A stretch of 64,000 bases of DNA from Acorus gramineus (lineage: Eukaryota > Streptophyta > Magnoliopsida > Acorales > Acoraceae): NCBI GenBank assembly GCA_030737835.1, contig JAUJYN010000013.1:1236806-1300805 (forward strand), read 5' to 3'. The notes under the pieces were generated by a model. It had not been told where the DNA came from and searched no databases. It saw nothing but the letters and a program-made list of their open reading frames with translations. The translations under genes and the position numbers were made by a program. This document shows, piece after piece, positions 1 through 14,000 of this stretch (the stretch's first letter is position 1; every line of letters starts with the position of its first letter).

Positions 1-1259
1 CAAATCTTCCAACCCTTGAAATATCCTTCTACTCTAGGTTGATAATATAAATATAAGCATCACCATAGTTGTCTAGGCGGCTAGATTCCCCTAGGAGGGG
101 GTCAAACACCTAGCAATGTAAGTGTGCCTAGGTAGCACTTAATTATCAATGTACTTTTTATGATAGTGAATTAATTAATTTTAATTCTCTAATCACTCAT
201 GTCCTTTTTATCTTCTTTTTTTTTAACAAGTGAATATAGATGAGAAATTTCTTTATTTTTTTTATTTTTTTTAATAATTGGTAGGCAACCTACAGCAATT
301 TCAGTAAAAATAAGCAAGCCCCCAAAGCTTACAAAGAAAGGACCCCACATTCCAAAGGTGGGTCATGTCTTAAAAGAGGTATCTACTAATCCCCACTTGA
401 ATACAAACCTCATCCCCTCCTGAATCTAGATGAGGCTGTTATATGTATAATTAAAAGCATAAGGTTAAAATGCAATCCAGTGGGTGAGGAGGGGGAACAA
501 ACCTACTATTGAGCTACTACTTCTGCGTGATGTTATTTCTTCTATTTTTTATTGCTTGTTGGACATCAAAGAGAAAATCAATACCTTGATGGTCATGAGC
601 CATATCTTTTTTAAAAAATTGATCAATATTTCTGAGGGACATTTTGACTTTGTCATGTCAATGAATAATATATTTAGAATGATAGTTTTTTTTAGTTGAG
701 TTAATTTTTTTAATCAAAACAATTAGGTTAGCTATTTATATTTTTGTTGGTTTGATTAAATCATAGCTCTTCATTTGTTTTAGTCTCATTCGTTTATTTT
801 AAATGTGTCAAAAGTCTGTTAATTGTGTCTAGGTGGGTCAGGCAACACCTAGGCGCATATACAGGGCACAGGCCCATGTGCTCATCTAATGAACAGGCTA
901 ATTAGACGAACAAACTCCTAAGCCCAAATAAATCACCTAGTCACTAGGCATGGCCTAAGTGTTGCCCAGACAATTATGTCATCACTTTTGTAATGCTTGC
1001 ATAACAGCCACCTTTACACAACATCTCCAACATTTTCATAGATGCACTAGGAATATTAAAAGGATCCAGGAAAACATTCCTTGAAGATGCTCACCACAGA
1101 AAAAGTGCATCTTTAATTTTTTAGTCATGCATCTATAATTAACAATGAGAATTCTGATGTTTTAATGGAGTTCCATGTTTCTTCTTCAACTTAGAAATTA
1201 AGTCTCTGCAGCATCCTTGGTATGATCTATAGATCTAGTGGTCTTCTTCACGTATTGGA
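1..1259. other. Non-coding flank, no gene seen
   Basis: No convincing coding exon or RNA gene on either strand. The stretch is AT-rich. It has CCTAGG-type motifs clustered near 70-150 and 830-985, which look like ends of an old inverted-repeat element, but I could not define boundaries or a target duplication. Confidence 0.5.
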
Positions 1260-1436
1260 CATCTTCACCTTGAAGCGCTCCTGAAGGGAGGGTCGTTTTT
1301 TTCCTCTCTCTCTCTCTCTTCATTTTCTATGTTTTGCACTTTTACTTTTGGAGATTCCTATCGCTGATTATCTTCAAGATGTATCACTTGGATATATATG
1401 AAGCTCCAACCTTTTCTCTCAAAAAAAAAAAAAAAA
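1260..1436 (+). mobile_element. LINE 3' tail remnant
   Basis: The stretch ends with a TATATATGAAGCTCC-like segment, then TTTTCTCTC and a run of 16 A (1421-1436). A pyrimidine-rich tail, this terminal motif and a poly-A run are typical of 3' ends of plant L1-type LINEs. A similar tail appears near 9400-9500 behind recognisable LINE coding sequence. No reverse transcriptase sequence is visible just upstream, so this would be a severely 5'-truncated copy. The (TC)n tract at about 1302-1320 lies within it. Confidence 0.4.
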
Positions 1437-3000
1437 TTGGATTGTATTTTAACCACGTTATATCATATGATAAAGTACTATTCCGCTACAGTGATGTGGA
1501 TTTTCCCATGTAACAAGGATACTCCATGTATGGTTTGGGAGATATGTCACAAACCTTGTATTTATATCAAGTGTTTGGAACTTAGAAATTTAATTATTTT
1601 AATTGGTGTTGGGTCAATTATATGGATTTTTGGTTTAATTGGACAATCTTTAATCAGCAGGTCCTTTCTATTGAATGGTAGGCACCCTACCACAATTCCA
1701 TTAGAAACTGAGGCATGCGCCCAATTTAATGAGAGGTCAAGTATTGTTTATGCCCAATCCACTAATTAATGTAATAAAGGATCCCAATCTATTAGTTGGT
1801 CATAAGTGATGAGTGGATCTCTTTGTATGGGCTTGAGTCCAGGATTCATTGGAATCAGGGAATCCATTTGAGTGTGTCAGATACCTCCTTGGATTTGGGT
1901 TTTGCAAATCCTGTATGTTGAATGAGATCATCAAATAATATTTTCCCTAATGAGTTTTGCAATTTGGAGGTGATTCAACTCAAGCGGATCAAGGAGGTTA
2001 GGTGTAACCTATCGAAGTGTTTTCTATACTTCCTCCCAGTCCACGTCTCCCTCCCATCATCCCCTACCTCAAGTCGAAATCTCAACATAATCCAACCTCC
2101 CCAAAGAATCCCACTTCCACTCAACCTTTCCACCTTAAATTTAATGTTCAATTACAAGTCTCACTCCAGTTCAAACTCTGCCAATAGTTTCCCACAAGCT
2201 ATCAATTTGTATATGACCCTAGATCCAACAAATGTATAACCTCAAACTCCTACATTCCGCCTAAACTCACACAACCAGCCCTCCTAGTTTTCCCCCTCAT
2301 CCTCATGAACAGCCACTCCCTCTCTTCCAAATGGTCACCCTTTCACCTATAATGTCTGCGATTTCAAGTCAAAAACCCTTAAATTGTTGCAAAAAAAAAG
2401 GGGCCTAAACACCCTATATTTGCCCCAAAATCAATTTCTTCCTATCCTAAAGATCCAAGGTCTCAATGTTGTGTCTGACACACAACTATATTTTTAAATA
2501 TTAAACATTTTGAAGGAGCAATGTCCAAAAGTCTGTCCATGTTTGACGGTAATATCTGCATGTCATATCACAAAGTTTTTAATAAGTAGAAGCATTAATA
2601 TCTAATTTATAATAAATTTCCCACAAGTTCCTACAGTTAACACCCTTCCCTGCCTCTTATTTACTGAGTGAAATCACAAATTCCCTTTCTCATGCTTTTA
2701 ATGCTCATACTCCAGTAATTTTTGGTTTATGAACTACAATGTGGTTCTGAATACAAATGATTTCTATAAGGGGACTATGACATGCATCAGCAAACAATGT
2801 TAACCTTCCTACTTGAGGTCATGGTCCACTGTAGGCATACGTATTTGGTTGAAGGCCACTATTGGTGGATATTCAACTATATTTCATCTGAGTCATTATA
2901 AATAATACAACAGAATATGCATATCCATCATTTGGGGGCGTTTAGCCCCTCGCCAATCTTTCACCCCACCCCAGAAAATAAATTTTGTGGTCAGGTGAAT
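1437..3000. other. Non-coding, no gene seen
   Basis: The short open frames here have no recognisable domain, no codon bias and no splice context. I see no repeat with definable ends. Confidence 0.5.
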
Positions 3001-3011
3001 GGTTGGGGGAA

Positions 3012-3275
3012 AATATAGGAATAGAGATAGAAAGAGCGAAGGGAGGACAGCGGTGGGTGGCAGGAGGAGGGGGAGAGAGGGAAAAGAAAGAGAACAAGAG
3101 AGAAAGAAGGAGAGGGGGAAAGAAAGGCCGCCCTCCTCCTCTCTTTCTATCTCCTTCTCCCTCCCCCCACCCCACCACCACCCTCCCCCTCCCCGGCCTC
3201 TCTCTTTCTCTCCCCCTCCTCCACCAAATCGCCGCTTCCTCCACACCCTGCCCACCCTCCCCCCCCCCCCCCCCA
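3012..3275. repeat. Purine-rich/pyrimidine-rich foldback tract
   Basis: A GA-rich arm (about 3020-3125) is followed directly by a CT-rich arm (about 3128-3270) that is roughly its complement. The tract ends in a run of C at about 3260-3273. The overlapping open frames on both strands are a by-product of low complexity, not genes. The tract could fold as a hairpin or form triplex DNA. Confidence 0.75.
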
Positions 3276-3809
3276 AAACACATTTTTCCTTTGCTCTCCT
3301 CCCCACCCCCAAAAAAATGAATTTTTAATGGGGAGTGGGAGTAATAATCTTCCCCCATCATTTGATTATGCACTTGATAAGTTATCTTTGAAGATTTAGT
3401 GGCATTTTTACAAACATTTACAACGAGAGAAAAGAATTATTTTTAATTTTTTGAATTCACTGGATACACAGTAAAGTGGATGGGACTTGAAACTAGACAT
3501 CTTTGCATGTGGGTAGGGCTTACCGGCTAATTAAAATTATATCAATAAATATTTATATATTTTGATAGCCAAATTCCAATTAATTAATTGGTAATCAATA
3601 CCAATTTATGTTGTATGTACGACACATTCCTCTAATTATGGATACATCATCTCAAAAGATGTGTGCCTATCTTTTTTCAATGCAAGAAATATCTACAATC
3701 ACTTCTACATAACAAAAAAAATACAGTCACTTCTTCAGATATATAACATAACTACATTCATACTAAAGATGAACAAAAAAAAATTGCTTGCTGTGACATG
3801 ATGAATCTA
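3276..3809. other. Non-coding sequence beyond the last recognisable callose synthase exon
   Basis: This is where the catalytic-half exons of the callose synthase gene would be expected if its introns stayed short. None of the conserved exon sequences after the first membrane block, such as the DTQIWYA motif, can be found here or further left to position 1. Confidence 0.5.
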
Positions 3810-3864
3810 CAAGGAAAAAGTTCCTTCAAAATGTCTTTGACAGGACTAACATAAAAATTGAAAT
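3810..3864 (-). pseudogene. Broken callose synthase exon 18 remnant
   Basis: Starting 83 bp after exon 17, an acceptor (TTAG at 3868-3865) leads into sequence whose third reading frame encodes VSPVKDILK. This matches the conserved callose synthase segment around PLV-P-TK-I that follows the FYVE end of exon 17. In the frame required by exon 17 (phase 0) the exon instead reads 12 codons and stops at TGA (3828-3826), which implies a small indel just after the acceptor. No donor follows, and the expected YEWHEFFP segment is missing. The gene may be truncated here, or the genuine exon 18 may lie beyond the window across a very long intron. Confidence 0.45.
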
Positions 3865-3947
3865 CTAATTAAAGGCAATAGTTATGTACTTGTGTTCAAT
3901 CGGCGCCCAAGAATAATGTGCAATATCAGATAGAAGTAACAGATTAC

Positions 3948-5050
3948 CTCAACATAAAAGCTGAATGCCAGTTTGCTGATGAGCAGCATGGTCCAAAAAA
4001 GTGTATACCTTTTGAGTGAAGAAAATAACATAGTAGTATTTAGTTAGTGAAACAACTATAATATAAAATAAAAAAATCTAAAATATATGTGCCCTTACTT
4101 GAGAAGCGTAAACATATCCTCATGCATGCCTCTTCCAACATACAACTTCGGCTGTAGTGCAATTAAATACAGATAATTGTAAGACCAAATTAGCATTTAG
4201 TATGACAATGAACACAATATGAGATACTTACCTGGGCCCACCACATAAGAAGGATAATAATGCGCCAATTGGATCTCTCCATGGATCTTCGAAGAGGTGG
4301 AACCATGAATAACAATGCAGCCAAGATATTGGGTATCATATATATTACAACAGCATAATCAAAAAATGATTGGTTTCGCCAATTATTAGCCCAATTACTG
4401 AAAAATTTGACTAAGCCTGTAGGATTTTGTACGGTACTGGAATATCCTATGGGAAGAACTACCGCCCATACTGCTGCAACTGCAAACTTCATGAGGTACC
4501 GAATTATTTGTGTACATGCCATGCTTCCCCAAGCTTTCAAACTAAGAATGATATCCAATGCAGCTGCAAACTCCAACATTGCTATGTGAAGCAAAATTCT
4601 TATAGAACCAAAAAAAAAATTCAGCATGACCACCATGCTGATGTTATACGAAACTGCACTACAATATATTAATATATAATGTAAAATTATGAATAATAAT
4701 GAAATTTAAAGGACTAAAATTTCTACCTTGAAAGAAGTTCAGAAAAGCAGAAGTTATGAAAATGCTCAAAACACTTCTGAACACATCTGGATCAAAAAGT
4801 GCAGTAAGAGCCCCTGAAGGGCTCCAAGCAATGATTACCATAGCCTGAAAAGCAATTAACAATATGGTGAAAATCTAAAATAATCTAATTTTGTATAATT
4901 CATCATGGTCAAAATAACATGTTCTGATACCTGAAAGGCCAATATAAAAAACATCCACATGCGGTCAAAACTTCGGAAAAGATGCCAAAATGTGCGGATT
5001 TCAACAAAATTAGTCTTGGGTTTTCTCTGCCCAGTGACATGACTGTGGTT
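3948..5050 (-). CDS. CALS7-like: Callose synthase exons 13-17 (residues 479-706)
   Basis: Exons 4931-5050, 4727-4844, 4232-4563, 4099-4151 and 3948-4008. They encode the TNFVEIRTFWHLFRSFDRMW motif and the first cluster of membrane spans. Strongly hydrophobic stretches lie around residues 508-525, 540-570, 582-600, 627-650 and 690-705. The PKLYVGRGMHEDMF motif sits between the last two. All donor and acceptor pairs are canonical. The cluster stops at FSFYVE, just where the remaining two thirds of the protein should begin. Confidence 0.92.
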
Positions 5051-8000
5051 CTGCAGATAATGTTAAATTACATTAATCAGTTTTACATTGAATTTAATAA
5101 AAATATGTATAGAAAGTAACCATCTGTTTTCTTCAAACTAATCTGTTCTATGTCCACCCTCTTTAAAGTATGCTTGACATAGTCAAAAAGTTGCAATCAG
5201 GTATAAATATATAGCACAAAAAAGAGTTTTGTAATTTTTCACACAAACCCAGTTAAGAATCAACATGCTAAAACCCTCCAACCCAACAATGCATTGGACC
5301 AAAACATCTACAAAGAGTCAAATATTACCATGTCATGCAACAAACTGGGCAGAAACAGCCATAGTACTACTAACTCTCTCTCTCTCTATCTCTATCTATC
5401 TATCTATCTATCTATCTCTATCTATCTATATATATATATATATAGATATCAACTTAAAATGCAATAAAAAAAAAAATATTACTACTGACAGACTGACTTC
5501 AAAACAGTTTCATCTGAATCAATGTAGAAGCAACTCTTAACTGCCTCAAATGAATGTGAGGATATTTATGGCCCCATGGAGCCAATCACAAAAATTATAT
5601 ATGGATTTAGGCTTCTAAAGACTACATGAAAGACCCCGATGGTGTTCCACAGAGAAGAAACCAATGGAAGGCGAACCCCAAAAAAAAATTGCAGAGCGAA
5701 CACATGCTGTGGCAGCTGCCCAGTGCCCAGGAGACAGCTAGGAGTTGTCCAGCCATCAGCCAGGTGGTCTGCTACAACCCTAGGATATGGCCAAATTAAT
5801 TTAGCCGTCACTTTCCAGAATGGTCTACTTGCACGTATCGACTTCAAAAGGCATAACTTTCCAGACATAAATGGGAATCATATGACTAAAGAGAGACTTA
5901 TTTGCATACCAATTTCAGACCATTAAAGGAGGAAGACCATCTCCTTTTACCATTGCTCCTTAAAAAGAGCAGTCCTATGCCCGAAATGTAAGAGCCCCTT
6001 CTTGGATTCAAGCTGAAATTTTCCCACATACTTTCTCGGCTTAATACCATCATTGTTCTCCTGTTCTTTCATAAGGTGGATCTTAAGAATGGAGGAAGCC
6101 TTGTTTAAAAACTAAATGACAAAAGGTTTACAGAGCAAAATCCTTCCTATCGAAACTAATAGCACATCATTAAAATATGTAGGATATGCTCAATATAGAG
6201 CATACGAGTATGATATCTCTCCCTCTACACTTGTGTAGTTGAAAGCACCAAATTATACCAAACTGTTTGACAACCTGATTGAACCAGATGTAACCTGAAT
6301 ATGCCAGCTTGAGATCGAAAATTGGCTTGACTAGATTGCACACAAATTCAAACAGATAGAATTCAAACCTTCCTCATTCTGGAGCAAAAACATCCACTTG
6401 TATCAAAATCAAGTATTGCATTCTCGAGTCCCCGACCATGATTATCTAAAGCGACTGTGATGGGGACATCGAACCAACGGTGGGATTTACAATCTATCAA
6501 AGAAGGAAGGGCAAAAGATCTAATCTTATTCCTATATGGATATAGATTAGTTATTTTGAATATAGGATTTTAACTGGACCATTGATTATTTTGAATGATC
6601 AATGGCCTAGATTAATCACTTAGTTTGTTTTTTACTTTAAGTGATTATAGGATTCAATCTAGATCATTGATCTTTTGGATGATCAATGGCCTAGATTAAA
6701 TTACTTTCTCATTAAATAAAGTTGTAGCATCTACGAAGAGAGACAGATTTTAGAATGAATGAAAAAAGCTTTTCTTTTGACATATCCTACGATGAGATTT
6801 GTGAGGGTGTAAAACCCTAATGTATTGGGTGTGAAACCCTAACCTTCTTGGGTGTGATGTCCTAGAATCTATTTTTTTATTTTATTTTCTCAAACCACAT
6901 ATCCCGAACAGTAAACCTAATCATCACATACCCCTCCATCGCATCCCATCCTGCTTCAGACTGCTTATGCAAAAAAGTGGAAGCTAGGTCACAAGCGGCG
7001 TAAAGTGGACTCACATTATTCATCCTCTTAAAAGACAGCAGTTATGTAAGGCTCCATCAAAACCGAGAGAGCCTAAAGACGATGTCCCTATCATATTCTG
7101 ATGCCACTCTCATCTCATCATCAACATTTCACTATATAAGCAAAGAAAGAAAAGCAAACTTCCATTGACAGCTTTAACCCCCATGTGCTGATAAACCAGA
7201 TGTGAATATCTAAGCATCTTGGTCAGAGTCGAGAAACATGTCAGAGCTTGGCATATGTCCAATCAGAGGCATCCCCAACTGAAATGTGTCTCGTGTGAAA
7301 GATATATCTTCACCGATTTCATCTTTCCACTGCTCCTATCTGTGTGCCACCAAAGAGCAACAGAGATCATCTTATCAACATCAAACATCTGATCATCTGC
7401 TCCGATCCATCATCTGTGTGGTTGTTTTCAAAGGGTTTTGGTGAGATTGTAGCTTCTACTTGGAGGGTTCCAGTGAGGGACCTGTCTGGGGCAAAGAAAA
7501 TGGCTTTCAAAATCAAAGGTTGAAGGCTAGACTGAAACTATGGGGAAAGGAGGAGAGAGACAAGAATGCAAAGAAAGCATGAATTAGAGGGAATCAGGAA
7601 GCTTAATATTTAAGGGGAAACTGGGATGCTATTGGCCGAGGACACGGGGGTTCAGAACAGTTTTAAGAATGAACAGGTGATGATTTTGCGGATGGAGGTA
7701 AAATGGAGACAACATTCGAGGGCTTTGTTGCTCAAAGAGGGGGATAACAACACCAAGTTTTTCCACAAAACGGCAAACCAAAGAAGGAGAACTAACAGAA
7801 TTGTTAAGCTGCAGGTGGACAGTGAGAAGGTGGTAAAGGAGAATAGAGGATAAGTTTGTGGAATATTTCAAAGTTGTCTTCTCGCAGACCATGGGTAAAG
7901 GCTTTTGTGGTTTGATGAAGACTTAAAGCGCATTCCAGAGCATTGTCTGCAACAGCTTGAAGCTCGTTTCTCGAAGGAGGAGGTGAAGAAAACGATCTTT

Positions 8001-11000
8001 GGGGCCGATGCGGATAAAGCTCCTGGGCCAAACGGATTTGGTCTTCGATTCTACCAAGAGTTCTGCCACATTGTGGAAGAGGGTGTTATGGAGATGTTTG
8101 AGGAGTTCTTCCAAGACTCACAGGGGACTGGGGGTTGAACGTGTCTTTTGTCACCCTTATCCCGAACAAAGAGGCGATGGAAATTGGAGATTTCAGACCA
8201 ATTAGGTTGGTCAATGGCAGTTACAAAATGATAGCGAAAGTCATGGCTAACATATCGAAGGTGTTAGGGGAGTTGGTGGAGGAGAATCAGATGTCCTTCA
8301 CCTTGGTAGATGTTTACAGGATGGCATTATGTCGACGCAGGGGAATTGTCATCAAGCTTGACTTCGGGAAAGCTTATGATAATGTCTAAGCTTTCATGTG
8401 CCTCATGTACCAAAACAAGTTGCTCAAAAATCTTACAGTGCTAGATGGGCACCAAATGATGAGGAACTATGTTGTTTGTGAAAGTAGCAGAGGAAACCAT
8501 GGAGCACCTCTTCTTTTTGTGTTCAGTGACACGGCAAACATGGGGCAGGATGGGCATTGACAGTGATGGTGGTGGACTTGAACAAATAGGATGATTTATG
8601 GTTAGTGGGGAGGAGATTGAGTCAACAAGGTGACCGTAGCATTCAAGCAAAGATCTCCCAGTATTATGTCTTGGCTGCTGCTTGGCTATATGACTTGCAA
8701 GGAATGGGGTCACATTTAGGGGTGTGGTTTGCTGGAAAGAAAAAGATTGGGGCATCTATCGTGCAGGGCTGGAAAGCACGGACACTCCCGTACCCGTGTC
8801 CGATACACGGACACGGCATGTGGACACGTGTTGGACACCCCCCCAGTCGTGTCTGTTGAAATGGGCCTGCATTTTGATCTGGACACGGCCCAACCGATTT
8901 CTGTCCAAAGAAGAAAAAAAAAGCCAGGAAAGCCCAAACATAGCCGACAAGTATCCTACCCATTTATAACATCCCAAAGCAACCCATTTAAACAAAATCT
9001 CTTACTAAAAAGGTTAAAAAAAATAGAAAAACAGATGAGCTACTTGAAATTGACGGTGATCAAGACGGGCTACTTGAAGTTGGCTCAATTGATGCTTGCT
9101 TTTTTATTTTTAAAACTTTTTATGTATGAAGCATGACTATTTTGTATTTTGAAACATTTTGAAAGAGGAAAACATTTGACTTCATATGGATATACAGTAT
9201 ATATTTATTACATTGATTTATTTGTTGCCGTGTCCTAGCCGTACCCGTGTCCCATTTTTATAAAAATTGTCGTGTGGCCGTGTCCGTGCTTCATAGGTGC
9301 GGAGCATCAAGTGTGACACTGGTTGGAGGGAAAGTTGTAATTCAAGGGTAATCAGTCGGGGTGAGGGTTTATGTATATACATCTTCTATGATGCCTAAGT
9401 CGGGGTTCTTTTATTTTGTATTTACTTTTAACTTTGCTCTCTTACTTCTCTTAATATAATTAGGGTAGAATGCTTACCTTTTTTTCTCAAGAAAAATAAA
9501 TTTAAGTCCTCCAATCGGTGTGCCACCAAAAAACAACAAAGATATTCATATTCAAATAGGACAGCGTGACGGATTTGCATCATAAGTATTCATGCCAACA
9601 AGGGATACGTGTGAATTTGGTAAATGTCATTTTAAAGTATGACAAGTGTTGATCATAATGCATCTTCCTCCTCTGGAGAGTAGAAATCACTATCTACCAT
9701 ATGTGGAAGTCTCTTTTTTGAGACATGGAATCAGTGAGAACAAAAGGAGAAATATTTAAGATAAAATGCATTTAGACCACCTGCCATTATATTTAAAACC
9801 TATAGAAACACCCCCTAAAGTTTAAAAACATGCACTTACACCCCCTGCCATTATATTTTTTCATTAAGATGTGACAAAAGTAATTTAAAATTACTATTTT
9901 ACCCTTAACTATCTAAATATCCATAGAAAAAATTAATTAATTAATTCTAGACATGCTTTATGAATATTAACTTATACAATAATTAATTCTTCAAATACAT
10001 CTGGATGCATTTTTGTGAGAATTAAGTTATATAATAGTTAATTAAAAGGTGAAAACAACCCACAAAAAAAGTGAAAACATGATAAAGATTTAATTAAAAG
10101 GGTAAAATCGTACTTTTATCTTACCTTAATAGAAAATCAAATTGCAAGGGGTGTAATTGCATATTTTTAAACTATAGGGGGTGTTTATGCAGGTTTAGAA
10201 AACTTCAGGGGGTCCAAACGCATTTTGCCCAAATATTTAAAATAAAAAAAGAAAAGAATTCTTAAAAATGAACCTCAGTATTTTGATTCAATTGCAAAAC
10301 CAAGTTTTTAGAACATTGATTGCATTTTAACCTGTAGCCATCACCTCTGTTAATTGCATCAAACCCATCTGTATCCTTAGCATTTTTTTTAAATGACCAT
10401 AGCCATAGAGAACTTTTGTCCTAGAAGCATTGACTTGTGAGGAAAAAAAGGGATAAAAGTATATCTTATGACTGTTACCCTAACATCCATTTGTTACATT
10501 TCATAATCATGACAGGGTTTTTCCATAGGGATCTATACAAGGACTTTGACACAGGAAACAATAAGAAGATCTTAGACAATGAATAAGGTATCAATGCTTA
10601 TGGTACGGTATCACATGCTATATACATTATATGTTTCCTTTTTCTTTTTAGCTCATACGAAGTGGCACATTTTTTTTCAAAATGAGAAGACGCATTAAAC
10701 TGCCCCTTGAATACAGGTAACACAGCCCTTTTCTTCTTGAATCAACTTCCAAAATATTAATTTATCCGGGAAAAATGAAAAATACATCCCATATCTTATA
10801 GAGTGGAAGCCGTCCCTAAATTCTAGATCTAGGTTGGAAGGTATGAGAAAAAGAGGAAAAGCAATTCTAGAATCACATGAGAATTTTTTATATTTATCTG
10901 GTTCAGCTACACTGCCTATGTCCACAGGTGGGATGATGAACAACCCTTGAATTTGGGATCTGCATATTTTCTGCATTCATCTGGACGATCTTGGGATTGT

Positions 11001-14000
11001 TCTATCTTGGTGAGAAGGAAATCACATCTTGAACGAAGCATGAGATCGTCCTAATCAATCCGTTCATCCATACAATTTGATGGATTGTCCAGATGACCCT
11101 TCTCAAAACCCAAAATATCTTCTGGTTAGTTTTGAATCGCATCTCGATGACTTGTAGATTGGGCGATATTTTATTAATAACCAAAAAAGATAACCTAATT
11201 TATGTATTCCCTAATTGAGTAGAGGAATAGGTGTGGAACAGGGGGAATATGCCAAAAACTTGTTTGTTTGCAAGGAATAGGTGGGTGTATCTATGCCAGA
11301 ATAAGTGAGAATAAGCTGGTATTGGTATTCAAAATCCCCCCGAAATTGTCTTATTCCACTGGTATAAGGGTGGCCCACATGCCAAATCACCTATTATCAC
11401 AAGGGGCCCACATGTCAAATCATTATCCACCTTTTATAAATTCTTATCCACATCTTATTCACTTTTTATACACAACTTATCCATGGTCAACCAAACAATA
11501 AAAACTTCATTATTATGTTTCCCAAGGAGAATAACCAAAAACACAACCAAACTATAAAATAACTTATTCCTTATGTATGCTAGGATAGTTATCTATCTCA
11601 AAATAGCTTATATTGCTACCAAAACAAGGGCGTAAAGTATTGTCGTATAGTATTCCGCACTGGTTGATATGATGTCAGTGTGTATGCTACACACAATATG
11701 CTTCATCAAAAGCTTAGCTTTGATGTTCTCAGACTTGCATCTTTACTCTTATATACACAATACAACTCTGCAAGCATTTTATAAATTTTGGTAGGCCTAT
11801 CAGAAAAAATGTTACTGGAATACATGGATTCAATATCTAGCTAAAAGACGATATATAATTGCAAGGTCTCGGTTCATTGTTGCGAGTTTGGATCCTCTGC
11901 TTTTTTTTTGTACTTGTTTTGTGCTTTTGATCAATCAGACGGTCATAAATTCATCCTGTAAAATAAATCCATTTATCCATTCATGATTTGATATATTTAT
12001 AACCGTTTGATTTTAATTGTGATGATGTGGCAATCCCACAATAAAAGTCAACTAAGATACAAGCAGGAAAAAACAGGCAGAGGATCTAAACCCCATTGTT
12101 GCCCATCCATGTCTAAACTAGCTTCCTTGTAAGATACCAAATGACCGGACCATGTTTTAGTTTGTTGGAGGGGATGTAGAGAAACCAGTTGTTAGGAATG
12201 CTTAGGAACATGTTCGACCTAAAGGAGGATGAATAGGTCGTTCATAGATCTAATGTGGATTTTCAACTTTTTCATTTGGGAATAACACTATTGAATGTAG
12301 ATCTCACTATACCTAGATGATCTTCGAGACCCACGGAAGAACTAATCTCCTTGAGATTCAGAAATGTAGAGTTTTGGAGAAGGACCAATCACATGGGTGT
12401 CGTTTGGTATTGTTTCTTCCCCAGAACTCTTAGAACAGGAAAAATAATTTCTTCAAGTTACTTTTTCCTCCGAAATTTCATATTTGAATTCAAAAGTTTA
12501 GGAACACCCGAAAAAACCATCATTCTTTAAAAATAAAGCTCATTCCAAATGGGAGATACCTAAAGAACCTTGGAATGCAATAATTTTCACAAAGAAGAGA
12601 GGCCAGACAAATCCTACTGCATTGAAAACTAGTAACCCTCTTCAATAAATATTGCATTTCTATTCAATAAGACAACCTGATCACGAGAACCACAAATCCC
12701 AAAGTACCTATATTAATTGCTGACCCTTCATGCAGTTTAGACTATAAGAAAAGCCTTTGGAAATCCAATATACTACTAATAAATGGAGGTATTTGAATTT
12801 GATACATCACATGAATATTTTAACACAATCTTTTTTGGACAAAAACAAAAAAAATATGATCATAATCTGGTGATGATGATGATTATATGGCTAAATAATA
12901 TAACTCTATTTTTATCCCAAATTGTGTTTTTTAAGTAGTCCTCTGACTTCTATCATCATACATATAGGTAGGATAAAATTATATAAGAATGAAATATACC
13001 GCACGTCTGGGGTGCATCTCTGATTTTGCAACCGAGGGTTTGAGATTTGTGTCCTCTACAAAAAAGTCTGCATCCTTTTTCATGGGCCAGTCCAATTTGA
13101 AACATTTGTTGGACCTGCATGGGAACAAAATATGACAAATAGAAGCTCTGGCACAACATGTAGGCATACAAAAGATATTTCTGAAGAAAATACATACCAA
13201 AAGTATTCATTCAGATCATCATAGTTTCTCCATTTAGAATGGCTAGCAGTACCACCTTTATTTTTTTGAGCTTCCTTTATCATTAAACAAGAACCAATAA
13301 CATGACATCAACTTAAATAAGAAATGCAGTAACTGAACAATAGAACGTTAAAAGACATTTATAGCAACTGTTAGTGTCTAACCTTGCGCAGGACTTTGTA
13401 TATAGGAGTAATTACTTCACGAAGAAAATACTCATCACTGCGTTGCGATATTTCAGGGTACCCTCCAGTAACATGGGACACATTTCGATCTAAAAATCCA
13501 CAAAGCTCTTCCGCCATCTTGTCCATTCAAGTAACAAAAAAACAACATTTATTAAAAAAATTGAAATGAAACAAGACCAAAAAGAAAAGCATATAGCAAA
13601 CAGGAATTTAGTGAGCTTCAAGAGTGACCATGGAATGAACAATAAACATACATGTCTTATTTATTTGTTATTAGTTTAAAAATGTTCAAACCAACATATG
13701 TCACAGATACGCATTTTAGATCTTTTTGTGATCAACCCAAGTGTAACTAAAAGCAATGATAACACCTATCTTGGGAAACCAATTATGACCTATTAAGCCA
13801 TCTAAGCATTTTTCCACAACCTTAAAAATGTTATTATGTCACGAGATTCCAGAACTAAATTTAATTAGAAAGGAACAAGAGGATCTTCAGTGTCTTATCT
13901 AAAACTAGGAATCGAGGTCAGGCTTCAAAGCTTCTGATTTGTTAGAAAACTCTCTCTACATAAACTCTCTGTGCCCTACCAGAAAGCAACCAAACCAACT

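Noticed and set aside
2896..3373. Four overlapping frames of 109-143 codons
   Set aside because: Low-complexity GA/CT tract open on both strands; not coding.
5566..5926. Pair of opposite 95-100 codon frames as a small gene
   Set aside because: Open on both strands, no homology and no splice context; more likely repeat-derived.
7626..8389. A functional reverse transcriptase gene
   Set aside because: Multiple frameshifts and loss of the catalytic YADD block show a dead LINE copy.
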